64,000 nucleotides of DNA from Deinococcus seoulensis (GCF_014648115.1 NZ_BMQM01000006.1:98439-162438), one strand, 5' to 3'. Positions 44,568-56,115 are shown, counted from the first letter of the stretch. Program-made: numbers and translations. Notes: generated by a model from the letters alone, not told the origin.

Positions 44568-46406
44568 TCAGGGGACGCTCAGTTCCGCCCGGCCTTCCTC
44601 CTGCGCGCGGAACTGCAACTCGTACAGGTCGCGGTACAGGCCGCCCTGCGCGATCAGTTGCGCGTGCGGGCCGTCCTCGACGACGCGGCCCGCGTCCATC
44701 ACCACGATCCGGTCAGCGTTCCGGATGGTGCTCAGGCGGTGCGCGATCACGAACGTCGTGCGGCCCTGCATCAGCCGTTCCAGCGCCGCCTGCACCAGCG
44801 CCTCGGACTCGTTGTCCAGCGCGCTGGTCGCCTCGTCCAGAATCAGGATGCGGGGGTCCTTGAGAACCGCGCGGGCAATCGCCACGCGCTGCCGCTGCCC
44901 GCCACTCAGTTTCACGCCCCGCTCGCCCACCACGGTGTCGTACCCCTGCGGGAAGGCCATGATGAACTCGTGCGCGTTCGCCGCGCGGGCCGCCGCCTCG
45001 ACCTCCTCGGGCCGCGCGCCGGGACGGCCATACAGGATGTTCTCGCGCACCGTCCCGCTGAACAGCAGCGTCTCCTGCGGCACCAGCCCCACCTGCGCCC
45101 GCAGGTCCGCCAGCGCGTACTCGCGCACGTCCCGCCCATCCACGCGCAGCGCGCCGCCCGTCACGTCCCAGAAACGGGGAATCAGGTTCACCAGCGTCGT
45201 CTTCCCCGCCCCGCTCGGCCCGACCAGCGCCACGACCTGCCCCGCCGGGACATCCAGGTTCAGGGCGCGCAACACCACGGCCCGCTCGGTATCACCCTCG
45301 TACGCGAACTCCACCCCGTCGAACGTCACGCGGCCCTCCGCGCGGGTCAGTGGGGCGGGCTGCGCGGGCTGCGGCAGGTCACTGCGTTCATCCAGCAGCT
45401 CGAAAATCCGGCCCGACGCGCCCAGCGCCTCCTGAAACTGATTGAACACACCCGTCAGGGCCGCCACCGTCCCCCCCACCTGCAACGCGTAGATCAGGAA
45501 CGTCACCAGGTTCCCCGGCGTGAGACTCCCGGCCATCACCTGCCGCCCCCCGTACCACAACACCACCGCCAGCGCCCCGAACGTCAGGAAACTCATGACG
45601 CCCGCCATCAGCGCCTGCAACTGCGCGCGCCGCAACGCCGCCCGGAAACTCGCCAGCACCCCCTCCCCGTACCGGCCCCGCTCCACGCCCTCCGCCGTGA
45701 AACTCTGCACGACCCGCACCCCGCTGATCGCCTCCTCGGCACTGGCGTTCGCGCCCGCCACGGCGTCCTGCACCTCGCGGCTCACGCGGCGGATACGCCG
45801 CCCGATCGTCACGGCCGTCCCGATCACCAGCGGAATCACCGCCAGCGTCAACAGACTCAGGCGCGCACTCGTACTGATCAGCAGAATCACCGCGCCCACC
45901 AGACTCACCGACTGCGCCGCCGCCTGCGCCAGCGCCGTACTCGTCACCGTCTGCACCGTCCCCACGTCCGCCGTCAGGCGACTCGTCAGGTCACCCGTCT
46001 TGTGATCCCCGAAAAAACGCGGCGAGAGCGTCAGCAGATGCGAGAACAACGCCCGCCGCAGATCCGCCACCACACCCGCCCCCACCCGCGAAAGCAGGTA
46101 CGACTGCGCCGCCCCGAACACCGCCGACAACGCAAAAATCCCCAGCAGCAACAGCACCGTCCGGTCCAGCTGAGACGTATCCGACGACCCCACCCGCAGG
46201 AACGACGCGTCAATCAACCGCCCGAACAACGCCGGGAACACCAGATTCAACCCGCTGGACACCAGCGTCGCCACCACACCCACCACGAACAACGCCCGGT
46301 ACGGCCGCGCGAACGCCAGGAGCCGCATCAACTGACGCGGATCACGCCTCACACGCGGACCCTCCGGACTCAGGGGCGAAGCAGAGCGGCCAGGACGGGA
46401 GAACAT
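44568..46406 (-). CDS. ABC exporter (fused permease and ATPase)
   Basis: A 612-residue half-transporter that dimerises in the inner membrane. Six helices in residues about 28-310 (YRALFVVGVVATLVSSGLNL, TVLLLLGIFALSAVFGAAQSY and others), then the ATPase with Walker A VGPSGAGKTTLVN, the Q-loop LVPQETLLFSG, signature VKLSGGQRQRVAIARA and Walker B ILILDEATSALDNESE. MsbA/LmrA-type exporters move lipids or drugs; the substrate is unknown. The ATG at 46406 lies 6 bases after TACCCT; a GTG two codons upstream lies directly after the box. Confidence 0.93.
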   Translation of the reverse strand: MFSRPGRSASPLSPEGPRVRRDPRQLMRLLAFARPYRALFVVGVVATLVSSGLNLVFPALFGRLIDASFLRVGSSDTSQLDRTVLLLLGIFALSAVFGAAQSYLLSRVGAGVVADLRRALFSHLLTLSPRFFGDHKTGDLTSRLTADVGTVQTVTSTALAQAAAQSVSLVGAVILLISTSARLSLLTLAVIPLVIGTAVTIGRRIRRVSREVQDAVAGANASAEEAISGVRVVQSFTAEGVERGRYGEGVLASFRAALRRAQLQALMAGVMSFLTFGALAVVLWYGGRQVMAGSLTPGNLVTFLIYALQVGGTVAALTGVFNQFQEALGASGRIFELLDERSDLPQPAQPAPLTRAEGRVTFDGVEFAYEGDTERAVVLRALNLDVPAGQVVALVGPSGAGKTTLVNLIPRFWDVTGGALRVDGRDVREYALADLRAQVGLVPQETLLFSGTVRENILYGRPGARPEEVEAAARAANAHEFIMAFPQGYDTVVGERGVKLSGGQRQRVAIARAVLKDPRILILDEATSALDNESEALVQAALERLMQGRTTFVIAHRLSTIRNADRIVVMDAGRVVEDGPHAQLIAQGGLYRDLYELQFRAQEEGRAELSVP

Positions 46407-46412
46407 GACCAC

Positions 46413-46418
46413 AGGGTA
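46413..46418 (-). promoter_or_regulatory. leaderless -10 box, ABC exporter
   Basis: TACCCT on the minus strand with 6 bases to the ATG at 46406. Confidence 0.6.
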
Positions 46419-46459
46419 CGCGGGAAGCAGGAGGACAATAGGGAAGTGGGCAGGGCGAC

Positions 46460-46540
46460 ACCGCTGCTTCGCAGGACACAGCTGCTTCGCAGGGGACCCC
46501 TCAGTCAGCTTCGCTGACAGCTCCCCTCAAGGGGAGCCTT
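46460..46540. repeat. GC-rich dispersed repeat with hairpins before ald end
   Basis: GCTGCTTCGCAGG occurs twice (46460-46492 region), then CCCCTCAGTCAGCTTCGCTGAC and the palindrome AGCTCCCCTCAAGGGGAGCC. Same family as 8791-8890. No frame in the 344-bp gap 46407-46750 can be supported. Confidence 0.65.
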
Positions 46541-46689
46541 GAAGGCGAGCGTCATCGCCACCAGGCCCGTCGTGCGCGTAGCGCGCGGGGCGAACGCAAC
46601 GGGTGCGAAGGATGGCGTGTGAGGCGTGGCCGTCCCCGCCCCACACCCACCACGAACGCCCGAGAAATACCTGCCCAGTGCCAACGCAA

Positions 46690-46732
46690 GCCCCCCCGCC
46701 CCCCTGGGGGAGGGGGCTGGGGGGTGGGGAAC
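46690..46732. repeat. C/G-run hairpin element
   Basis: CCCCCCCGCCCCCCTGGGGG followed by AGGGGGCTGGGGGGTGGGG, a self-pairing C-run/G-run element of the kind often found scattered between bacterial genes. It lies just after the ald stop codon on its strand and may end transcription. Confidence 0.5.
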
Positions 46733-46750
46733 CTTGCAGCAATCAGCCAA

Positions 46751-47857
<1,107 letters not shown>

Positions 47858-47980
47858 GGGTGTGACCTCGTTGTCCGCGCAGGTGTCTCCTGCCGGTGGT
47901 GTGCTGCTGTGTTGAGCGCAAGATTAGCAGTTCGTGCCCGGCGTTCGATTGCCCGCAGGGGCGCAGGCGGGTCGGTTATC

Positions 47981-47993
47981 GCAATTTTATTGC
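47981..47993. promoter_or_regulatory. candidate Lrp operator in the ald-lrp intergenic region
   Basis: GCAAT-TTT-ATTGC, an AT-rich inverted repeat in otherwise GC-rich sequence between the divergent genes, of the size and AT content of Lrp-family sites. Confidence 0.5.
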
Positions 47994-48020
47994 TGGTTTT
48001 GTGTCAGAATGAGATTGTTT

Positions 48021-48491
48021 ATGTCTCAGACTGTTCTTGATGCGCTGGACCGGCAGATTCTCGGCATCCTTCAGCGGGACGCCCGCATTCCGAACACGGA
48101 ACTCGCCGACGAGATCGGCCTGACGCCCGCCCCGACGCTGCGCCGCGTGCGCCGCCTGGAGGAGGAAGGGGTGATTCAGCGGTACGTGGCGCTGCTGGAC
48201 CCGAAACTGGTGGGGCGTGAACTGATGGTGATCGTGCGCGTCACGCTGGACAAGCAGACCAAGGTGGGCTTCGAGGAGTTCGCGCTGAAGATGCAGGAAC
48301 GCCCGGAGGTGCTGGAATGCTTCCTGTGCCTGGGCGACATCGATTACCTGCTCAAGGTGTGCGTGCCGGACCTGGACGCGTACCAGCATTTCCTGGTGAA
48401 CACCCTGGCCGCCATTCCCGGCGTGCGGAACACGGCGAGTACCATCGTGGTCAAGCAGGAGAAGCACACGACCAGCCTCCCGCTGGAATGA
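48021..48491 (+). CDS. Lrp/AsnC family transcription regulator
   Basis: A 156-residue regulator: N-terminal winged helix (VLDALDRQILGILQRDARIPNTELADEIGLTPAPTLRRVRRLEEEGVIQ is too long to match by chance; key parts DRQILGIL and RVRRLEEEGVI) and C-terminal amino-acid-sensing RAM domain (MVIVRVTLDKQ, VLECFLCLGDIDYLLKVCVPD). Divergent placement next to ald suggests it controls alanine dehydrogenase, as AldR does elsewhere. The start is ATG 48021; an in-frame ATG at 48009 would add four residues. A CAGAAT box stands 10 bases before 48021. Confidence 0.92.
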   Translation: MSQTVLDALDRQILGILQRDARIPNTELADEIGLTPAPTLRRVRRLEEEGVIQRYVALLDPKLVGRELMVIVRVTLDKQTKVGFEEFALKMQERPEVLECFLCLGDIDYLLKVCVPDLDAYQHFLVNTLAAIPGVRNTASTIVVKQEKHTTSLPLE

Positions 48492-48520
48492 CGGAAACCG
48501 GGGCGAGGGGCGGCGTTTCA

Positions 48521-48653
48521 TACGGATTCCGTTTATTTCGTTAACAGATCGGAACACCACCGATCTGTCAACTCCACGTCCGGAACCCGCTTCTGCTCCT
48601 ACTCGCTTCGCTCGGACCCAGCGGCTTTGTAAGCCATTCAATCGGAGTCCGTA
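48521..48653. repeat. MITE-like repeat, copy 8 (133 bp, complete, inverted)
   Basis: TACGGATTCCGTTTATTTCG to CGGAGTCCGTA, with CAGATCGG-type hairpin 2. Direct TCA on both sides (48518-48520 and 48654-48656). Confidence 0.9.
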
Positions 48654-48679
48654 TCAGGACGATCTCATGGGCGCTATGG

Positions 48680-48685
48680 AACACT
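48680..48685 (+). promoter_or_regulatory. leaderless -10 box, cyclophilin gene
   Basis: AACACT with 6 bases to the ATG at 48692; first base off the TANNNT pattern. Confidence 0.45.
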
Positions 48686-48691
48686 GCGGGT

Positions 48692-49465
48692 ATGCCCTTT
48701 CATTCCCTGAACGGTCGTTCCCTGACCTGCGCGGCGCTGCTGGGTGCCGTCCTGTCCGCCTGCGCTCCGGCGACCACCCGCACCGCCGCGCCCGTCACAG
48801 CTCCGGCGGCCACGCCTGCGCCTGTCACGCCGACCCCGGCCGCGCCGACCCCCGCAGCGCCGACCCCCACTGCGCCCGCCGTGTCGTTCGAGGTCATGCC
48901 GTTCCTGTCGGACACCCCGGTCCGCAGCTTCCAGGCTGCGCCGCCCATGACCATCGACCCGGCCCGCCAGTACCGGGCGATCCTGAAGACCTCGCAGGGT
49001 GAGGTGACGCTGGACCTGAACGCCAAGGCGTCCCCGGTCGCCGTGAACAACTTCGTGTTCCTGGCCCGCAACCACTTCTATGACGGCACGCGCTTTCACC
49101 GGGTGATCGACGGGTTCATGGCGCAGGGCGGCGATCCGTTCAGCGCGGACCTCGCCAAGCAGGGCGTGTGGGGGACCGGGACGCCCGGCTACAACTTCAG
49201 CGCCGAGATCATGAACGGCCTGCGTTTCGACCGGGCCGGGGTGCTGGGCATGGCGAGGTCGCAGAGCCTGAGTTCGCAGGGCAGCCAGTTCTTCATCACG
49301 GTCGCCCCGGCGGACTTCCTGAGCGGACAGTACACGGCGTTCGGGCAGGTGCTGGCCGGTCAGGACGTGCTGGACAGACTGAACCGCACGTACTCGGGCA
49401 GCGGTCCCATTCCGGGCGCGGTGGCCGAGGCACTGATCAGCGTGCAGATTCTCCAGTCCCGCTGA
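48692..49465 (+). CDS. peptidyl-prolyl cis-trans isomerase, cyclophilin-type lipoprotein
   Basis: A 257-residue foldase acting outside the cytosol. Signal peptide with lipobox LSAC at about residue 24, then an Ala/Pro/Thr linker, then the cyclophilin domain from about 90: VAVNNFVFLARNHFYDGTRFHRVIDGFMAQGG has the catalytic Arg and Phe (short form FHRVIDGFMAQGGD), GVLGMARSQSLSSQGSQFFI the GSQFFI motif, and YTAFGQVLAGQDVLDRL the end. Length is normal for bacterial secreted cyclophilins plus linker. The ATG follows an AACACT box by 6 bases. Repeat copy 8 ends 38 bp upstream. Confidence 0.93.
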   Translation: MPFHSLNGRSLTCAALLGAVLSACAPATTRTAAPVTAPAATPAPVTPTPAAPTPAAPTPTAPAVSFEVMPFLSDTPVRSFQAAPPMTIDPARQYRAILKTSQGEVTLDLNAKASPVAVNNFVFLARNHFYDGTRFHRVIDGFMAQGGDPFSADLAKQGVWGTGTPGYNFSAEIMNGLRFDRAGVLGMARSQSLSSQGSQFFITVAPADFLSGQYTAFGQVLAGQDVLDRLNRTYSGSGPIPGAVAEALISVQILQSR

Positions 49466-49522
49466 GGGCCGCGCCTCCCGCCGTATCGTGCGCGCCCGCA
49501 CCGTCTGCCGGGCGGGGGGCTC

Positions 49523-49528
49523 TACACT
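49523..49528 (+). promoter_or_regulatory. leaderless -10 box, PSD-like gene
   Basis: TACACT with 7 bases to the ATG at 49536; no Shine-Dalgarno. Confidence 0.65.
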
Positions 49529-49535
49529 GACGGGT

Positions 49536-50240
49536 ATGCGTTCCCGTTCCCTGCCTCCCGTCCTGCTTCCACTCGTGGCCGCCGGGGTGGCGGCGTGGTA
49601 CCTGCGGAGCGTGTACCGTTTCCGTGACCCGGTGCGCCTGCCGCAGGCCGGGCCGGGCGACGTGCTGAGTCCCGCCGACGGAACCGTGAGTTTCGTGCGG
49701 CGCGTGCAGGGCGGGCAGGTGGATCAGGTCAGCGTGCCGGAACTGCTGAACGGCCCGGACAGCGCACCGGACAGCGGGCCGCAGAACGGACCCGGCGGCT
49801 GGCTGATCGGGGTGTTCGTGGGGCCGCTGGACGTGCACTACGCGTACCAGCCGGTATCGGGAACCGTGACGCGCGTGGCGCGGCGGGACGCCCCGGCAGG
49901 CAACGCGGCGCTGGGCGGGACGGGCGCGGCACTGGGATTCCTGGCGGGCCGCCCGGCAGACCTGCTCGGCACGCGCGGCACGCTGGAGAATGCCCGCCTG
50001 AGCAGCGTGACGACCACACCCTTCGGGAACGTGACCCTGACGCTGGTGGCGCCCGGCGGCGGCCTGCGCGGCACGACCTACCAGCAGGAGGGCGACGAGG
50101 CCCGCGCGGGCTTCAAGGCGGCGTTCATGCAGGAGGGCGGGCTGGTCCTGCTGCACCTGCCGGCCGCGTTCACGCCGTCGGTGGGGGTGGGTGACCGGGT
50201 GACGGGCGCGCAGACCGTGGTCGCCTCGGCCCGCAACTGA
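49536..50240 (+). CDS. phosphatidylserine decarboxylase-like protein lacking the processing serine
   Basis: A 234-residue protein with an N-terminal membrane segment (PPVLLPLVAAGVAAWYL) and the PSD fold: FRDPVR and DVLSPADGTVSFV (the SPADG motif), GVFVGPLDVHYAYQPVSGTV (the LDVH strand with the active His), and VGVGDRVTGAQTVVASA at the end. Active PSDs cut themselves at Gly-Ser (GSR or GST) to make a pyruvoyl group; the matching place here reads EGGLVLLHLP, with Gly instead of Ser. Self-processing is therefore unlikely and the protein may bind lipid without decarboxylating it. The start is set by TACACT 7 bases upstream. Confidence 0.8.
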   Translation: MRSRSLPPVLLPLVAAGVAAWYLRSVYRFRDPVRLPQAGPGDVLSPADGTVSFVRRVQGGQVDQVSVPELLNGPDSAPDSGPQNGPGGWLIGVFVGPLDVHYAYQPVSGTVTRVARRDAPAGNAALGGTGAALGFLAGRPADLLGTRGTLENARLSSVTTTPFGNVTLTLVAPGGGLRGTTYQQEGDEARAGFKAAFMQEGGLVLLHLPAAFTPSVGVGDRVTGAQTVVASARN

Positions 50241-50341
50241 GGGTAGGCCGCAGGTCCGGCCGCGCGGCACGCCGCCCGCAACTCTGCCGCTGACTCTTTT
50301 TCACTTCACGCCCGGTTGCACCGCAGGGAGGAACACCACCG

Positions 50342-51286
<945 letters not shown>

Positions 51287-51332
51287 AGGGGTTGATGGAG
51301 GAAGGTTGATGGGTGATGGATGACCCCTCAGC

Positions 51333-51378
51333 ACACAGAGCAGGGCGAGCCAGTGGATCGGCTCGCCCTGCTCTGTGT
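51333..51378. terminator. bidirectional hairpin terminator
   Basis: Perfect 19-bp stem ACACAGAGCAGGGCGAGCC / GGCTCGCCCTGCTCTGTGT with an 8-base loop, between the convergent unknown gene and hsp20. Confidence 0.85.
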
Positions 51379-51386
51379 TGTTGGGG

Positions 51387-51830
51387 TTACGCGCTGGGCG
51401 TGTCGGTGTCGATGACGCTGCCGGTGCGGACGGTGATGGTGCGTTTCTGCGCGGCCTCGCTGCGGGGCACCTTGAGGGTCAGGGTGCCGTGTTGCAGGTC
51501 GGCCTCGACGCGGCTCAGGTCGTAGCGGGCGGGAATATTGAAAGTGCGGGCCAGGGTGCCGTGGGCGCGTTCGACGCGGTGGGCGGTGCGGCCCTCCTGG
51601 CGGGTGTAGGGGCGGGTGGCCTGCACGGTCAGGGTGTGGTTCTCGGCTTCGATCTGCAGGGTGTCGGGGGTGACGCCGGGCAGGTCGAGCGTGAGTTCCA
51701 GGCCGTGGTCGTCCTCGTGCACGTCAACGGGCGGGGCGTAGCGGGCCGGGGCGCCGGCGGTCTGGCCGAGGGCGCGGTCCATGCGCTGGGCGAGTTCTTC
51801 GATGTCGCGGAAGGGGTCGAATCGCATCAT
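51387..51830 (-). CDS. small heat shock protein Hsp20
   Basis: A 147-residue holdase chaperone of the alpha-crystallin family. The short N-terminus MMRFDPFRDIEELAQRMDRAL is followed by the crystallin domain (PPVDVHEDDHGLELTLDLPGVTPDTLQIEAENHTL as its first strands; key GVTPDTLQIEAEN) with the closing ADLQHGTLTLKVPRSEAAQKR. AGGAGG lies 7-8 bases before the ATG at 51830. A strong promoter of the general type with flanking direct repeats lies about 75-100 bp upstream. Single gene. Confidence 0.95.
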   Translation of the reverse strand: MMRFDPFRDIEELAQRMDRALGQTAGAPARYAPPVDVHEDDHGLELTLDLPGVTPDTLQIEAENHTLTVQATRPYTRQEGRTAHRVERAHGTLARTFNIPARYDLSRVEADLQHGTLTLKVPRSEAAQKRTITVRTGSVIDTDTPSA

Positions 51831-51871
51831 GGGGGTTCCTCCTGGGGGCTGGAAGCGCACGCACCTTTCAG

Positions 51872-51920
51872 AAAATCTGAGTGCCTTGCGCTCAACTGCA
51901 ATCATGGTAAAACCTGAGTG
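51872..51920. repeat. 12-bp direct repeats around the hsp20 promoter
   Basis: AAAATCTGAGTG (51872-51883) and AAAACCTGAGTG (51909-51920), 37 bp apart start to start. The second lies between the -10 and -35 boxes, so the pair is a candidate regulator site. Confidence 0.55.
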
Positions 51921-51932
51921 CTGTCGTGTCAA
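51904..51932 (-). promoter_or_regulatory. hsp20 promoter
   Basis: On the minus strand TTGACA (51932-51927), 17 bases, TACCAT (51909-51904). The best match to a housekeeping promoter in the window; a long 5' leader of about 65-70 bases follows. Confidence 0.75.
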
Positions 51933-52078
51933 GTTTAATGCGCTCTGAATCCGCCCTCCGGACTGGACACCCCTCCCCCACCCCCTGACACGCCCGCGCG
52001 CGCGGTGTTACACTTCGTCAGGCCGCACGCGGCGACTGCCCGCGCCCCGGCACTCCCAACCCAATTCGTCCTTTCCCG

Positions 52079-53703
<1,625 letters not shown>

Positions 53704-53787
53704 AGAGGCTCTGAGGCCTGAGATGTGAGGAAGGCCCACGATCCCCACTCACACCTCGGAGCCCACAGTTCACAGCCCCTCATCAAG

Positions 53788-53804
53788 GGAGGACGCATGA
53801 TCAC
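53788..53804. repeat. copy of the pyrC start region
   Basis: GGAGGACGCATGATCAC matches 54380-54396 (GGAGGACACATGATCAC) at 16 of 17 bases. The second copy is the true ribosome site and first codons of pyrC; the two bracket the orphan gene. Confidence 0.7.
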
Positions 53805-53835
53805 CCTCGTCACACCTCTGGGCATCTCATGCTGA
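53797..53835 (+). CDS. 12-residue ORF, probable remnant of a duplicated pyrC start
   Basis: MITLVTPLGISC, with GGGAGG 4 bases before its ATG. It begins like pyrC (MITITN) and its stop TGA overlaps the start region of the next gene (ATGCTGA). It now serves at most as a leader coupling translation of the orphan gene. Confidence 0.4.
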   Translation: MITLVTPLGISC

Positions 53836-54365
53836 CGGCGGCCCGTGGGGCGGCCCTGCTGCTCGCCCTGGTGAGTCAGGTCGCGCTGGCCTGTGAGCCG
53901 GACCCTAACCCGGCACTGCTCATCCGCAGGATGTTCGGTGCGGTGCCGTGCGCCCCGGCCCGTGCAGGCGTCGAGGTCAGCTGCCAACGACTGCCTCAGC
54001 CATTCGGGACCTTCCCGGATCTGGAGAGGTTCAGATGGCCGGAGGGTGGGGTGGGCGTCTTGCGCAGCGACGGCGTGCGCATCACGAGCCTGCCGTACGG
54101 GCGGGGTGTGCTGGCGCGCGTCGAGACGTGGACGCCCGCCGGAGAGCACCTCGTGACGATGTTCGAGGATCAGCTGAGCCTTGGATCAGATCGTTGCCCG
54201 GAGCTGCCATCGCCGATGTTCAGCGATTGCCGTGTCGTGCCCAGCACATACGTCGATGAGGTCGTGGTGTTCACACTGCGGCGCAGTTTCTTCCCGTTCA
54301 AGGCGGGGGTGGCCTATGCCTTCGTCAATTTCTGGTGTGGCGGATACATCACCGAGTGGAAATGA
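53829..54365 (+). CDS. cysteine-containing secreted protein inserted between pyrB and pyrC
   Basis: No family recognised. A 178-residue product with a Sec signal (RGAALLLALVSQVALA before CEPDPNPALL; the Cys could be a lipid anchor or disulfide partner). The mature part has six cysteines (CEPD, VPCAPA, VSCQRL, DRCPEL, SDCRVV, FWCGGY), suggesting up to three disulfides outside the cytosol. GC is lower at third positions than in the pyr genes. It starts within a 12-residue frame copied from the pyrC start, and ends 23 bp before pyrC. It has no visible link to pyrimidine synthesis; a recent insertion is likely. Confidence 0.65.
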   Translation: MLTAARGAALLLALVSQVALACEPDPNPALLIRRMFGAVPCAPARAGVEVSCQRLPQPFGTFPDLERFRWPEGGVGVLRSDGVRITSLPYGRGVLARVETWTPAGEHLVTMFEDQLSLGSDRCPELPSPMFSDCRVVPSTYVDEVVVFTLRRSFFPFKAGVAYAFVNFWCGGYITEWK

Positions 54366-54388
54366 CCCTCGGGTTCACAGGAGGACAC

Positions 54389-55663
54389 ATGATCACGATT
54401 ACGAATATCAAGCGCGTCGGGTCGGAGAAGACCGAAAGCGTCACCATCGAGGGCGGCCTGATCAAGGGCTGGAACCTCCCGACAGATCAGCAGGGGGAGG
54501 GTCAGATCATCGACGGGCAGGGCGGCACGGTCGCGCCCGCGCTGATCGAGCTGCACGCGCACCTGCGCGAGCCGGGGCAGACGGAGAAGGAGGACCTCGC
54601 CAGTGGGCTGGCGGCGGCGGCGGCCGGTGGGTACGGCACGGTGGTCAGCATGCCGAACACCAGCCCCGTGGTGGATGATCCGGCGATCGTGCGCAGCCTG
54701 ATCGAGAAGGCCGGCAGCCTGGGCTTCGCGCGCCTGCGTCCGGCGGCGGCGCTGACGAAGGGGCAGAAGGGCGAGGAACTGGCTGAACTGACCTACCTGA
54801 AAGAGGCGGGGGCGGCCATGTTCACGGATGACGGGCGCACGAACGAGAACGCCCGCACGCTGCGCCTGGGCCTGGAGACGGCCGGGAGCCTGGGCATGGT
54901 GATCAGCGTGCACGCCGAGGACGCCACCCTGCGCGCGGACGGCGTGATGAACGAGGGGCCGGTCAGCGAGGCGCTGGGCCTGCCGGGCAACCCGGCGGCG
55001 GCCGAGGCGGCGCGCGTGGCGCGGGATATCGAGATCGTGGCGGGCCTGCACGCGCAGGGCGTTCCGGCGCGGCTGCACATCCAGCACCTGAGCACGGCGC
55101 GCGCGCTGGATCTGGTGCGCGCGGCGAAGGCGCAGGGCCTACCCGTGACCTGCGAGGTCTGCCCGCACCACCTGACCCTGACGGACGAGGCGCTGCGCTC
55201 CTTCGACGCGATCTACAAGGTCGCGCCGCCCCTGCGCACCCAGGCGGACGCCGATCACCTGCTGGACGGCCTGCGGGACGGCAGCGTGGACTGCCTCGCG
55301 ACGGATCACGCGCCGCACACCCGCGCCGAGAAGGAACGGGACCTGCTGGACGCCCCCAGCGGCATCGCGTACATCGAGCTGGCGTTCCCGCTCATGTACA
55401 CCCGCTTTGGCGAGACGCTGGGCCTGGAGCGCATCCTGGACCTGATGACCGCCGCCCCGGCGCGCGTGATGGGCTGGCAGGAACCCACCCTGGACGCGGG
55501 CGCGAAGGCCGATCTGGTCGTCCTCGACCTGAGCACCGAACGCCCCGTGAACCCCGCCGAGTTCAGGAGCAAGGCGAAATTCACGCCCTGGGCGGGCGAG
55601 ACCCTGAAGGGCTGGCCGGTGCTGACTGTCGTGGACGGCCGGGTCGCGTACCAGCGGAACTGA
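54389..55663 (+). CDS. pyrC: dihydroorotase
   Basis: Third step of pyrimidine synthesis: closes carbamoyl aspartate to dihydroorotate. The 424-residue product is a type I amidohydrolase: zinc motif IELHAHLREPGQTEKED (H56, H58), HAEDATL and IQHLSTARAL for further His ligands, CEVCPHHLTLTDEAL and the Asp in CLATDHAPHTRAEKE. The ATG at 54389 has AGGAGG 5 bases upstream. It ends the pyr cluster; repeat copy 9 follows 54 bp downstream. Confidence 0.96.
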   Translation: MITITNIKRVGSEKTESVTIEGGLIKGWNLPTDQQGEGQIIDGQGGTVAPALIELHAHLREPGQTEKEDLASGLAAAAAGGYGTVVSMPNTSPVVDDPAIVRSLIEKAGSLGFARLRPAAALTKGQKGEELAELTYLKEAGAAMFTDDGRTNENARTLRLGLETAGSLGMVISVHAEDATLRADGVMNEGPVSEALGLPGNPAAAEAARVARDIEIVAGLHAQGVPARLHIQHLSTARALDLVRAAKAQGLPVTCEVCPHHLTLTDEALRSFDAIYKVAPPLRTQADADHLLDGLRDGSVDCLATDHAPHTRAEKERDLLDAPSGIAYIELAFPLMYTRFGETLGLERILDLMTAAPARVMGWQEPTLDAGAKADLVVLDLSTERPVNPAEFRSKAKFTPWAGETLKGWPVLTVVDGRVAYQRN

Positions 55664-55716
55664 AGGTCTGCACCGCAGGAACGCACCGGGAGGGCAGACC
55701 TCTTCCGGTGCGTTCA

Positions 55717-55786
55717 TACGGGTTCCGTTTATTTCGTTGACAACCCGGCGCCCTTCCGGGTGCAGGGCGAAGCAGACGGAATTCGT
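55717..55786. repeat. MITE-like repeat, copy 9 (70 bp, two right ends)
   Basis: TACGGGTTCCGTTTATTTCG-TTGACAACCCGG on the left and GGCGAAGCAGACGGAATTCGTG on the right, so both ends are of the same (hairpin 2) type. Left flank TCA, right flank TGC; the duplication has decayed. Confidence 0.75.
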
Positions 55787-55861
55787 GTGCGGAGCAGAGA
55801 AAGGACGTTACAGCGGCAATGGAGAGGTTCCCGCTTTTGCCTGGAGTCCCGCACTGTCAGC

Positions 55862-55895
55862 TTCAATGTCCTGACGGTTTCAATGTCCTGACGGT
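55862..55895. repeat. 17-bp tandem duplication
   Basis: TTCAATGTCCTGACGGT twice, exact and adjacent, just downstream of the stop of the 71-residue gene on the minus strand. Confidence 0.95.
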
Positions 55896-55899
55896 CCGT

Positions 55900-56115
55900 T
55901 CAGAACCAGCGGCGCCTGTTGCGGCGGCCCACGGCGCGCTGCGCTCCGGCGAGCAGCGTGTCGATCACGCGGTCGCGTTTGCGTGCGGTCGCGTAGCGGC
56001 CCTGTTTCTTCTGCTGCTGGCGGGCCTTGATCAGGAGTTCCAGCACGACGGGTGCGGCGGCCAGGATCAGGCCGAACTTACCGGAGGTGCCCTTCACGCG
56101 GGTACGGTTCTTCAT
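55900..56115 (-). CDS. small basic membrane-associated protein
   Basis: No family recognised. A 71-residue product: basic N-terminus (MKNRTRVKGTSGKFG), one apolar helix (LILAAAPVVLELLI, about 16-29) and a very basic C-terminal half (KARQQQKKQGRYATARKRDR, ending GRRNRRRWF). Charge suggests binding to membrane or nucleic acid. The frame also has an ATG two codons earlier (56121). Neither start has a clear ribosome site. It is divergent from the M20 amidohydrolase. The composition is distinct from random frames in this GC-rich DNA, but confidence is moderate. Confidence 0.6.
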   Translation of the reverse strand: MKNRTRVKGTSGKFGLILAAAPVVLELLIKARQQQKKQGRYATARKRDRVIDTLLAGAQRAVGRRNRRRWF

